From Sphingopyxis sp. HIX (lineage in GTDB: Bacteria; Pseudomonadota; Alphaproteobacteria; Sphingomonadales; Sphingomonadaceae): a stretch of DNA of 64,000 nucleotides. Location: NCBI RefSeq assembly GCF_001468285.1, contig NZ_LNSB01000009.1:1-64000 (forward strand). The letters are read 5' to 3'. Each line of letters begins with the position of its first letter. Position 1 is the stretch's first letter. The position numbers were made by a program, and so were the translations under genes. The notes beneath the pieces are model-generated. The model worked only from the letters and a program-made list of their open reading frames with translations. It was not told the DNA's origin and made no database searches. Below are positions 24,530 to 31,798 of this stretch, in pieces.

Positions 24530-26154
24530 TGCGCGCGCTGCTCTCTTCGCTGCGTCGCGACACGCGCGGGGCGATCAGCATCGCCGCGGCCTTCGGGCTG
24601 ACGATGCTGATCGGCGCCGCGGCGCTGGCGGTCGATGTCGGCGCGCTGCATCTCGACCGCCGCAAGCTGCAGGGGATCGCCGATGCTGCCGCGATGGCCG
24701 CCGCCGCCAAGCCCGGCGAGGAACGTGCAGCGGCGGAACGCATCATCGCCGCCAACTGCGACTGCGGCATCGCCATCGCCTCGATTACCCGCGGCAGCTA
24801 TGTCGCCGATACCGGGGTCGCCGCCGAGCAGCGCTTCACCGAGGGCGGCGCGTCGCCCAATGCGGTGCGTATCGTGCTGACTCGCTCGCATCCCCTGTTC
24901 TTCGGGCGCTTGATCACGGGTCGCAGCAGCAATGTGATCAGCGCACGGGCAACCGGCGCGCGGCGCGGTTATGCGGCCTTCTCGCTCGGCTCGCGCGTCG
25001 CGGCGGTCAACGGCGGCGTCCCCAACGCGATCCTGTCCGCGCTGACCGGTAGCGAACTCAATCTGTCGGTGATGGATTACAACGCGCTGGCGAGCGCCGA
25101 TGTCGATCTCCTCGCCTTTTCGGAAGCGCTGCGGACCGAAATCGGCGTTGAAGCGCTGACCTTCGGCCAGACGCTGAACAGCGAGGTAACCCTGCCGCAG
25201 CTACTCTCGGCGCTCGCCGCGGCATCCAGCGGCAGCGCTGCGCCGGTCGTCGAGCATATGGCGTCGCGCGCAGACCCCACGACCCTGATCCCGGCCTCGG
25301 TAATCGACCTCGGCCCGCGCCACGCGAGCGCGCGGGTCGACCCCGCCAATCCCGTGCGCGTCAACCTGCTCAGCCTGATGCGCGCGATGCTGGTGACTGC
25401 CTCGGCCGGACGACAGGTCGATCTCGATCTGGTCAGCGGCCTGCCTGGTGGGTCGCACATCAAGGTGGGGCTGATCATCGGCGAGCCGCCGGCCAATTCA
25501 CCGCTGATCGCGGTCACCGACGACAATGAAGTCGTCGTTCGCACCGCGCAGGTGCGGCTGCGCGTCGATACGAAGGTGGCGACGCCGGTCGCGACGGTCG
25601 AGATTCCGGTGCTCGCCGAGCTCGGGTCGGCGGCCGCGCGCATTTCGGACATCGACTGCAGCAAGGGCAGCGACGAGGCGGTGACGCTGGCGGTGACGAC
25701 CTCGCCCGCCATGCTCGCGATCGGCAGCGTCAGCGACAGCGACTTCCGCGACATGGCGCGACCGCTCGACCCAAAGAAGGCCCGGTTGCTGAAGCTGCCG
25801 CTGGCTAGCGTCGATGCCGAGGCCGAACTTGTCCTGTCCGATCTGGAGGAAAAATCCGTCGCCTTTTCGCGGGGCGACATCGCCGACGGCACGGTCAAGA
25901 CGGTGTCGAGCACGGGGCTGGTCGCGGGCGCCGCGAAGTCGCTGTCGGACCGCATGGAACTGACGGGATCGGTGCTGGGAATCGGACTGAATCTCGGGGC
26001 CTTGAAGACCCTGGTCGCCCAGACCGTCGCCACCGCCGCGCCGGTGCTCGACGGTGTGCTCGGGCAAGTGACGGGCGTGCTCGGCGTCCACGTCGGCCAG
26101 GCCGATGCGCGGATCAACGCGCTGCGTTGCGGGCAGGCGCGACTCGTGGGTTGA
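24529..26154 (+). CDS. TadG-like protein with putative Flp pilus-assembly N-domain
   Basis: The protein is 541 residues. The ATG at 24529 overlaps the tadE stop (TGATG), so translation is probably coupled; the longer open frame across tadE is rejected. The N-terminus RDTRGAISIAAAFGLTMLIGAAALAVDVGALHLDRRKLQGIADAAAMAAA is the TadG/DUF2134 pattern. The remainder is Ala/Val/Leu-rich and predicted extracytoplasmic, with four cysteines (CDC, DC, RC). I see no DxSxS MIDAS motif, so a von Willebrand A domain is not evident. Role in pilus anchoring or envelope is inferred from the family only. Confidence 0.82.
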   Translation: MRALLSSLRRDTRGAISIAAAFGLTMLIGAAALAVDVGALHLDRRKLQGIADAAAMAAAAKPGEERAAAERIIAANCDCGIAIASITRGSYVADTGVAAEQRFTEGGASPNAVRIVLTRSHPLFFGRLITGRSSNVISARATGARRGYAAFSLGSRVAAVNGGVPNAILSALTGSELNLSVMDYNALASADVDLLAFSEALRTEIGVEALTFGQTLNSEVTLPQLLSALAAASSGSAAPVVEHMASRADPTTLIPASVIDLGPRHASARVDPANPVRVNLLSLMRAMLVTASAGRQVDLDLVSGLPGGSHIKVGLIIGEPPANSPLIAVTDDNEVVVRTAQVRLRVDTKVATPVATVEIPVLAELGSAAARISDIDCSKGSDEAVTLAVTTSPAMLAIGSVSDSDFRDMARPLDPKKARLLKLPLASVDAEAELVLSDLEEKSVAFSRGDIADGTVKTVSSTGLVAGAAKSLSDRMELTGSVLGIGLNLGALKTLVAQTVATAAPVLDGVLGQVTGVLGVHVGQADARINALRCGQARLVG

Positions 26155-26262
26155 TCCGTTACGCAATCCCCATCCGAGTGAAATCCCGACGCGTCCGCTC
26201 TGGAGCAAAGCCTCGACGCCCCGCCCGGTGAAGCTGGTAGCAGATAGGGTCCGGAGGACAGC

Positions 26263-27162
26263 ATGGCGATTGATCGGACCCCCGAACGTGTCTCGGCGGC
26301 AGAATTCATCCGTGGGTTCGCCAGCTGGCGGCAGCATGCGGCGCGGCGCCCCGTGGTGGTGACGCATCACGGCAAGGACGCCCATGTGCTGATCTCGCTC
26401 GACGATTATCGTCGGCTTGGAGGAGTTCGGGATGCGGCCGGAGAGACGGCCGAGGCACGATTGCGCGAGTCGCAGGCGCTGCTGCTCGAATCGATCCGCG
26501 ACAGCCTGATCCTCGTCGACCGGCAACGGAGGATCGTTGCCATCAACCCTGCAGCGAGCGACATGCTGGAGGCGAGCGCCGCGGCGCTCATCGGGCAGCC
26601 GCTGGCCGCCGCGCTGCCCACGATCGAAACCAACCTGCTATTCCACCATATCCTGCGCATGCTCGACCATCGCGAGCGCTTCTCGGGCGACCTGCCGTCG
26701 CTGCTGCGTCCGGGGCAGTGGCTGCACGCCGACCTGATTCCGCTACCGATCGGCGGCGCGATCGTGCTGCGCGACGTCAGCGACGCGATGGCGGCGCTCG
26801 AGCGCGACGACGCGCGCGGCGCCGCGATCCGCGCGATCGAGGTCGAGGGTGGCATCGGCCATGCCTGCATCTCGGTGCGCGAGGCGATCGAGCACGCCAA
26901 TGACGCCCTGCTGGCGACGATCGGGGTCGGCGACGAGGCGATCCGGCGCGTACGCTTTTCCGCGCTGCTTGCGCTCGCGCGGCGCCAGGCTTTCGCCGAG
27001 GCGCTCGAAGAGCTTTTCCGGACCGGCGTGCCGGCGCGGATCGAGTCGGAGCTGGTCGCGCGCGACGGCGCTGCCGTGCCGGTGACGCTGTCGATCGTCG
27101 AGCGGCGCAGCGCCTATGCGAGCGAAGGGGCGGTGGTGTTGGTGACCTCGCGGCGGGCGTAA
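26263..27162 (+). CDS. PAS-domain sensor-like protein with Phd/YefM-like N-terminus
   Basis: The 299-residue protein starts at 26263, after GGAGGAC. Residues of about 8-55 (VSAAEFIRGFASWR, PVVVTHHGKDAHVLISLDDYRRL) resemble Phd/YefM antitoxins, a DNA-binding fold. Residues of about 70-170 form a PAS domain (ESIRDSLILVDRQRRIVAINPAASDMLEA). The rest (LLATIGVGDEAIRRVRFSALLAL ... SELVARDGAAVPVTLSIVERR) looks like a second, degenerate PAS. There is no kinase or GGDEF output domain and no toxin gene nearby. A one-component regulator of the neighbouring collar or tad genes is a possibility, not shown by sequence. Confidence 0.72.
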   Translation: MAIDRTPERVSAAEFIRGFASWRQHAARRPVVVTHHGKDAHVLISLDDYRRLGGVRDAAGETAEARLRESQALLLESIRDSLILVDRQRRIVAINPAASDMLEASAAALIGQPLAAALPTIETNLLFHHILRMLDHRERFSGDLPSLLRPGQWLHADLIPLPIGGAIVLRDVSDAMAALERDDARGAAIRAIEVEGGIGHACISVREAIEHANDALLATIGVGDEAIRRVRFSALLALARRQAFAEALEELFRTGVPARIESELVARDGAAVPVTLSIVERRSAYASEGAVVLVTSRRA

Positions 27163-27192
27163 ATCGGGCCCACTCAATTCGTCGCTAAGCTT

Positions 27193-27220
27193 TTGACTTC
27201 AAGAAGCTTTCCTCTAAGGT
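27193..27220 (+). promoter_or_regulatory. Predicted promoter of collar unit 4
   Basis: TTGACT, 16 bp, TAAGGT. The start codon of A4 is 55 bp from the TTGACT. The spacer contains AAGCTTTCC, similar to the TTTCC of the unit 1 element. Confidence 0.55.
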
Positions 27221-27247
27221 TGCAACAGGGCTATCGGGGGATTGCGG

Positions 27248-27847
27248 ATGATCCGGACAGGGGTATGGCGCGGTTTTAGCGCCTTTCTGGCTTGCAGTGC
27301 GATTGCGACCGCCGTGCCGGCATCGGCTCAGTATCGCGGCGAGCTGGTCAAATTTGCGTATAAATCCTGTCCGGGCGGCACGCTGCCTGCCGAAGGGCAG
27401 GAGCTGAAGATATCCGACTATCCGGACCTCTTCGCGACCATCGGCAAGGCCTATGGCGGCGACGGCGTCACGACCTTTGCGCTGCCTGACATGCGCGGCC
27501 GGACCTCGATGGGAGCGGGGAGCGCCGAGGGGCGCACGACGCGCGCGCAGGGCGAGAAGGGCGGCAGCGATATGGTGGCGCTGACCGAAAATCAGATGCC
27601 GCGCCACGAGCATACCGCGCTGATCCGCACGACCAGCGGGGCCGGCAACGCCTATCGCGCGCTCGGCGCGATCTTTGCGACGACGCAGGCGAACAAATAT
27701 GTCGCGGGCGGCTTGCCGGCGGCGAATCTGATGAACCGCGAAACGCTGGTGTTCGTGAACAGCGGTGACGGGAAGCCGTTCGAGCGGCGCTCGCCCGGGT
27801 TGGGCATCCAATATTGCATCCTGCCCAGCGGGGCTTCGCCGGGTTGA
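27248..27847 (+). CDS. Secreted phage-tail-collar-domain protein, type A, unit 4 (divergent)
   Basis: The protein is 199 residues from the ATG at 27248; a TTG two codons earlier is less likely. The signal peptide ends VPASAQ. Type A motifs are clear: FATIGKAYGGDGVTTFALPDMRGR, MPRHEHTALIRTTSG and NLMNRETLVFVNSG. The N-terminal cysteine sits in SCPGG. The C-terminus is changed to QYCILPSGASPG and lacks the GIFPS(Q/R)N ending of A1-A3. The GTTYGG motif is altered to GKAYGG. Confidence 0.88.
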   Translation: MIRTGVWRGFSAFLACSAIATAVPASAQYRGELVKFAYKSCPGGTLPAEGQELKISDYPDLFATIGKAYGGDGVTTFALPDMRGRTSMGAGSAEGRTTRAQGEKGGSDMVALTENQMPRHEHTALIRTTSGAGNAYRALGAIFATTQANKYVAGGLPAANLMNRETLVFVNSGDGKPFERRSPGLGIQYCILPSGASPG

Positions 27848-27891
27848 TGCGCGGCACGATGATGGCGGGAGCGTTCGGGGGAATGACAATC

Positions 27892-28515
27892 ATGCGTTAC
27901 GGCAAGGCGGCGATGCTGGCTTCGATCGGGACCGGGGCGGCCGTGGCGGCGATGCCCGCGATGGCGCAGCTTCCGCCGCCTGATCCGATCGAGCATTATT
28001 ATATCGGGCAGCTGATCGAGATGGCGGGCCCCTGTCCGGCGCGCTGGCTGGAGGCCGACGGGCGCTTGCTGCAGAAGGCGTCCTATACGCAGCTCTTCTC
28101 GCTCATCGACAAGACCTATGGCGGCGACGGGGTCACGACCTTCGCGATCCCCGACCTGCGCGGACGGATCGCCGTGGGGGCGGGGTGGGGGCCGGCGCTC
28201 GCCAACCTGCCGCTTGGCGGCACGGGAGGCGCCGAAAGCCAGGTGCTGACGATCGACCAGCTCGCGACGCACAGCCACAAGGCGCTGATCCGATCGGTCG
28301 ACGGCGACACCGACACGCCGCGGCCGTTCCGCAACGCCTTCGGCAAGACGAGCGGGCCGCAATATTCGACGACGATCGCCTTCGACGGCAACCTGCATCC
28401 CGAAACGCTGGCGATCCAGAAGACCGGCGGCAGCGATCCGGTGTCGAACCAGTCGCCGTTCACGGTAAACCGCTTCTGTATCGCGGCCTGGGGTGTGTTT
28501 CCGCCGCGCAACTGA
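27892..28515 (+). CDS. Secreted phage-tail-collar-domain protein, type B, unit 4 (divergent)
   Basis: The protein is 207 residues. The ATG at 27892 follows GGGGGA with nine bases spacing and matches the B1/B2 leader (...TGACAATC-ATG). Alternatives are 27847, overlapping the A4 stop, and 27883. The signal peptide ends MPAMAQ, followed by a proline-rich LPPPDP insert. Motifs are YIGQLIEMAGPCPAR, DKTYGGDGVTTFAIPDLRGR and LATHSHKALIRSVDG, then FDGNLHPETLAIQKTG and NRFCIAAWGVFPPRN. The residues after HxH (KALIRS) drift toward type A. Confidence 0.87.
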   Translation: MRYGKAAMLASIGTGAAVAAMPAMAQLPPPDPIEHYYIGQLIEMAGPCPARWLEADGRLLQKASYTQLFSLIDKTYGGDGVTTFAIPDLRGRIAVGAGWGPALANLPLGGTGGAESQVLTIDQLATHSHKALIRSVDGDTDTPRPFRNAFGKTSGPQYSTTIAFDGNLHPETLAIQKTGGSDPVSNQSPFTVNRFCIAAWGVFPPRN

Positions 28516-28558
28516 CGGCGCAGGAAGGATGGGGACGGGAAGGATGCGAGGCAGGGCC

Positions 28559-29161
28559 ATGAATTTTCGGATGTCGCTTGTGCTATGCGGGTTGGCATGG
28601 CTGTCGGCGGCGCCGGCTGGGGCGCAGGTTTCGCCTTCGGCGGGGCAGCTGATGCTCGTGTCCTTCCCCTATTGCCCGATGGACTATTACGAGGCCGACG
28701 GCAGGGAGTTGGTGATCCGCGACAATCTGGCGCTCTACAACGCTATCGGGACGACCTATGGCGGCGACAACCGGGTGTTCCAGCTGCCCGACCTGCGCAG
28801 CCGCGCGGCGGTCGGCAATGGCGTGGGGCCGGGGCTGCTGCCGGTGGCGCCTGGACAGAAGCTAGGCCACGAGAGCTTGAAGCTCGCCGAAACCAACCTG
28901 CCGCCGCACGCCCACCGCGGCGGGATCCAGACCAGCACCGGCGCGGCGAACCGGACCACCGCCAACGGCAATGCGATCGGCATTTCGGCGAGCGACAGCT
29001 TCATCGAGGGCTATGACCCGCCCGCGGGGTTCGAGATGGAGGCGTCGATGGTCGTGGTGGAGCCTGAGGGCAAGTCGGCGCCGATCGCGACCCGCGAGCC
29101 CTTTGTCGCGCTGCGCTGGTGCATCGCCTATCGCGGCGGGCCGCCGGCGCCGACGCAATAG
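28559..29161 (+). CDS. Secreted phage-tail-collar-domain protein, type C, unit 4 (divergent)
   Basis: The protein is 200 residues from the ATG at 28559, with GAGGCAGGG upstream; an ATG at 28544 would add five residues. The signal peptide ends APAGAQ. Motifs are YCPMDYYEADG, ALYNAIGTTYGGDNRVFQLPDLRSR and LPPHAHRGGIQTSTG, then NGNAIGISASDSFIEG. The NLMD region is replaced by PAGFEMEASMVVVEP. The end is RWCIAYRGGPPAPTQ, without GIFPxRN. Two mature cysteines are kept. Overall it is the most divergent of the twelve. Confidence 0.85.
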   Translation: MNFRMSLVLCGLAWLSAAPAGAQVSPSAGQLMLVSFPYCPMDYYEADGRELVIRDNLALYNAIGTTYGGDNRVFQLPDLRSRAAVGNGVGPGLLPVAPGQKLGHESLKLAETNLPPHAHRGGIQTSTGAANRTTANGNAIGISASDSFIEGYDPPAGFEMEASMVVVEPEGKSAPIATREPFVALRWCIAYRGGPPAPTQ

Positions 29162-29253
29162 CGCTCCGCAAATCCGCAATTCATCGCAGGACCCGACTGC
29201 GCCCGGCTCTGCGCCGCGGCGCCTTCGTGCGCATCTGGACAAGTGCTCGGAAG

Positions 29254-29283
29254 TTGGCGAAGTTGCCGCATATCGCGTAGCAA
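29254..29283 (+). promoter_or_regulatory. Possible promoter of the acyl-CoA dehydrogenase pair
   Basis: TTGGCG, 18 bp, TAGCAA, located about 70 bp upstream of the start at 29353. Spacing and boxes are weaker than the other promoters named here. The remaining intergenic bases 29162-29253 show no feature. Confidence 0.4.
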
Positions 29284-29290
29284 AATACAA

Positions 29291-29306
29291 CTTACCTTTA
29301 CGTAAG
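29291..29306 (+). promoter_or_regulatory. Possible operator overlapping the start region of the acyl-CoA dehydrogenase transcript
   Basis: CTTAC and GTAAG form a small dyad around CTTTAC just after the -10-like box, within CTTACCTTTACGTAAG. It resembles TTTACGTAA-type operators reported for regulators of fatty-acid and branched-chain acid degradation (LiuR/PsrA-like), from memory. The matching regulator is not in the window. Confidence 0.3.
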
Positions 29307-29352
29307 CGTGAACCGGTCCTATAAGCCGGGCACAGCCCTTGGGAGAATCAGA

Positions 29353-30546
29353 ATGGACATGGAGTTCAGCCCCGAAGACCTGGCTTTCCAGCAGGAAGTC
29401 CGGACCTTCATCGCCGAAAACTACCCCGAAGAACTGCGCGGAAAGCAGGACGAGGGGGAAGAGCTGTCCAAGGAGGATTTCCTTGCCTGGCACAAGGTGC
29501 TGTACAAGAAAGGCTGGGTCGCGCCCGCATGGCCGGTCGAATATGGCGGCACCGGCTGGACCCCGACGCAGCGCTTCATCTTCTCCGAGGAAACCGCACG
29601 CGCCGACTGCATCCGGCTGATGCCCTTCGGCCTCGCGATGGTCGGCCCGGTGATCTACACCTTCGGCACGCCCGAGCAGAAGGCCTATTTCCTGCCGCGC
29701 ATCCTGTCGGGCGAGGATTGGTGGTGCCAGGGTTATTCGGAACCCGGCGCGGGTTCCGATCTTGCCAGCCTGCGCACCGCCGCGGTTCCCGATGGCGACG
29801 ACTATATCGTCAACGGCCAGAAGACCTGGACGACGATGGCGCAGCACGCCGACTGGGGCTTCTTCCTGGTCCGGACGGACAAGGACGCCAAGCAGCAGGA
29901 AGGCATCAGCTTCCTTCTCATCGACATGAAGTCGCCCGGTATCACCGTGCGCCCGATCATCACGCTGGGCGGCGAGCACGAGGTCAACGAAGTGTGGCTG
30001 GAGGACGTCCGCGTGCCGCAGTCGCAGCGCGTCTACGAAGAGAATAAGGGCTGGACCTGCGCCAAGTTCCTGCTCGCGCACGAGCGCACCGGCATCGCCG
30101 GCGTCGCGGCGTCGAAGCGCGGAGTCGAGAAGGTCAAGGCGATCGCCCGCACCGAACTCGACGGCGACAAGCCGCTGATCCAGAACGCCTTCTTCAAGCG
30201 CAAGATCGCCGAACTGGAGGTCGACCTCACCGCGCTCGAATTCACCGAGCTGCGCAGCCTGGCGGGCCCCAATGCGGGGCGCGGGCCGGGGCCGGAATCG
30301 AGCCTGCTCAAGATCAAGGGCTCGGAAATCCAGCAGCGGCTGACCGAGCTGACGCTGGAAGCGGTCGGCCATTACGGTGCGCCCTACTTCCGCGGCTTCG
30401 GCGAGGGCGACAACGAGCATCCGATCGGCCCCGACTATGCGCACCGCGCGGCACCGACCTATTTCAACGTCCGCAAGACGACGATCTATGGCGGGTCGAA
30501 CGAGATCCAGCGCAATATCATCGCGAAGATGGTTTTGGGTCTTTGA
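29353..30546 (+). CDS. Acyl-CoA dehydrogenase (PimC-like large subunit)
   Basis: The protein is 397 residues from ATG 29353; the upstream in-frame ATG at 29308 overlaps the putative operator. It has the three acyl-CoA dehydrogenase domains: helical N-domain, middle beta domain with WWCQGYSEPGAGSDLASLRT and DDYIVNGQKTWTT, and C-terminal helical domain with AHERTGIAG and the FAD-contacting end TIYGGSNEIQRNIIAKMVLGL. It resembles the pimeloyl-CoA dehydrogenase large subunit group, which works with a smaller partner. The gene at 30659 is the natural candidate. The actual acyl-CoA is unknown. Confidence 0.88.
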   Translation: MDMEFSPEDLAFQQEVRTFIAENYPEELRGKQDEGEELSKEDFLAWHKVLYKKGWVAPAWPVEYGGTGWTPTQRFIFSEETARADCIRLMPFGLAMVGPVIYTFGTPEQKAYFLPRILSGEDWWCQGYSEPGAGSDLASLRTAAVPDGDDYIVNGQKTWTTMAQHADWGFFLVRTDKDAKQQEGISFLLIDMKSPGITVRPIITLGGEHEVNEVWLEDVRVPQSQRVYEENKGWTCAKFLLAHERTGIAGVAASKRGVEKVKAIARTELDGDKPLIQNAFFKRKIAELEVDLTALEFTELRSLAGPNAGRGPGPESSLLKIKGSEIQQRLTELTLEAVGHYGAPYFRGFGEGDNEHPIGPDYAHRAAPTYFNVRKTTIYGGSNEIQRNIIAKMVLGL

Positions 30547-30550
30547 AGCG

Positions 30551-30597
30551 CCGGCGCCCATAAATAGGGACAGTCCCTATTTGTCCGCGGGCGCCGG
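30551..30597. repeat. REP-like nested palindrome, copy 1
   Basis: Inner arms AAATAGGGAC and GTCCCTATTT are centred on a single A (30562-30582). Outer arms CCGGCGCCC (30551-30559) and GGGCGCCGG (30589-30597) enclose them, so the whole can fold as a long hairpin. It starts 4 bp after the stop of the first acyl-CoA dehydrogenase gene. Confidence 0.7.
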
Positions 30598-30622
30598 ACC
30601 AGCCGCAACGACGATATTCGAT

Positions 30623-30643
30623 AAATAGGGACAGTCCCTATTT
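30623..30643. repeat. REP-like palindrome, copy 2
   Basis: This copy is identical to the inner palindrome of copy 1 (same 21 bases, 61 bp further on), without the outer GC arms. It ends 15 bp before the start of the second acyl-CoA dehydrogenase. An RNA hairpin here would lie immediately upstream of that gene's ribosome site. Confidence 0.7.
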
Positions 30644-30658
30644 ATGAGAGGACAGACA

Positions 30659-31798
30659 ATGGATTTCACCTACACCGAAACGCAGGACATGATCCGCGAC
30701 ACGCTGGCCCGCTTCCTCGGCGACACCTATGATTTCGAGACGCGCCAGAAGTTCATCGCGAGCGACGAGGGCCGCGATCCGGCGATCTGGACCGCGCTGG
30801 CGCAGGAACTCGGCATGCTCGGCGCCGCCTTTTCGGAAGAGCATGGCGGCCTCGGCGGCGGCGCTTTGGAAAATGCGATCATCATGGAGGAACTCGGCAA
30901 GGTGCTCGGGATCGAGCCCTATCTGCCGACCGTGGTCATCGCCGGCGGCGCGCTCAAGGCCGTCGGCGGCGCGCAGGCCGACAAATTCATCCCCGAGATC
31001 ATCGCGGGCAATGTCATCGTCGCCTTCGCCTATGCCGAGCCGCAGGGCCGCTACGACCTCGCCAATCTGCGCACGAGCGCGAAGAAGGACGGCGCGGGCT
31101 ATGTGCTCAGCGGCCACAAGGGTGTCGTCTATGCCGCGCCCTGGGCGACGCACCTGCTCGTGACCGCGCGCACCGGCGGCGGCCAGCGCGACCGCGACGG
31201 CGTGTCCTTGTTCCTGATCGATGCGAACCTGCCCGGCATCGTGCGCCGCGACTATCCGACCGTCGACGGCAGTCGCGCGTCCGAAGTCTATTTCGAGAAT
31301 GTCGCGATCCCCGCCGACGCGCTGCTGGGCGGCGAGGGCGAAGGGCTGGCGCTGATCGAGCAGATCGTCGACGAGGCCACGGTCGCGGTTTGCGCAGAGG
31401 CGACGGGCGTGATGCAGAAACTGCACGAAGGCACGCTGGAATATACCCAGCAGCGCAAGCAGTTCGGCGTGCCGATCGCGAAGTTCCAGGTGCTGCAGCA
31501 CCGCATGGTCGACATGTTCATGGAGGTCGAGCAGGCTCGATCGATGACGATCATGGGCACGCTGAAGCTCGATCTGCCCGCGAATGAACGCAAGGCGGCG
31601 GTGTCGGCGGCGAAGAACAAGGTTGCGCGCGGCGCGAACTTTGTCGGGCAGAACGCGATCCAGACGCACGGCGGCATCGGCATCACGCAGGAACTGGCGA
31701 TCGGCCATTATTTCAAGCGCGCGACGATGATCGAGGGCCAGTTCGGCAGCGCCGATTATCATATGGAGCGCTATGAGGCGCTGACTTTGGCGGAGTAA
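30659..31798 (+). CDS. Acyl-CoA dehydrogenase (PimD-like small subunit)
   Basis: The protein is 379 residues from ATG 30659 (GAGAGGACAGACA upstream); the ATG at 30644 abuts the palindrome and is less likely. It begins MDFTYTETQDMIRDTLARFL, with FAYAEPQGRYDLANLRT in the middle domain. The C-terminal domain has YTQQRKQFGVPIAKFQVLQHRMVDM and THGGIGITQELAIGHYFKR. The FAD-site tail differs from a canonical GGSNEIQ, as in small-subunit (PimD-like) members that form heteromers. It lies 112 bp after the large-subunit-like gene. Confidence 0.87.
   Translation: MDFTYTETQDMIRDTLARFLGDTYDFETRQKFIASDEGRDPAIWTALAQELGMLGAAFSEEHGGLGGGALENAIIMEELGKVLGIEPYLPTVVIAGGALKAVGGAQADKFIPEIIAGNVIVAFAYAEPQGRYDLANLRTSAKKDGAGYVLSGHKGVVYAAPWATHLLVTARTGGGQRDRDGVSLFLIDANLPGIVRRDYPTVDGSRASEVYFENVAIPADALLGGEGEGLALIEQIVDEATVAVCAEATGVMQKLHEGTLEYTQQRKQFGVPIAKFQVLQHRMVDMFMEVEQARSMTIMGTLKLDLPANERKAAVSAAKNKVARGANFVGQNAIQTHGGIGITQELAIGHYFKRATMIEGQFGSADYHMERYEALTLAE

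Noticed and set aside
26263..27162. A toxin-antitoxin pair
   Set aside because: The Phd/YefM-like segment is fused to PAS domains and no small toxin gene follows; the next gene is a collar protein with its own promoter.
17728..29161. A prophage or tailocin
   Set aside because: Only collar-domain proteins are present, each with a Sec signal peptide. There are no sheath, tube, baseplate, holin, lysin or regulatory phage genes.
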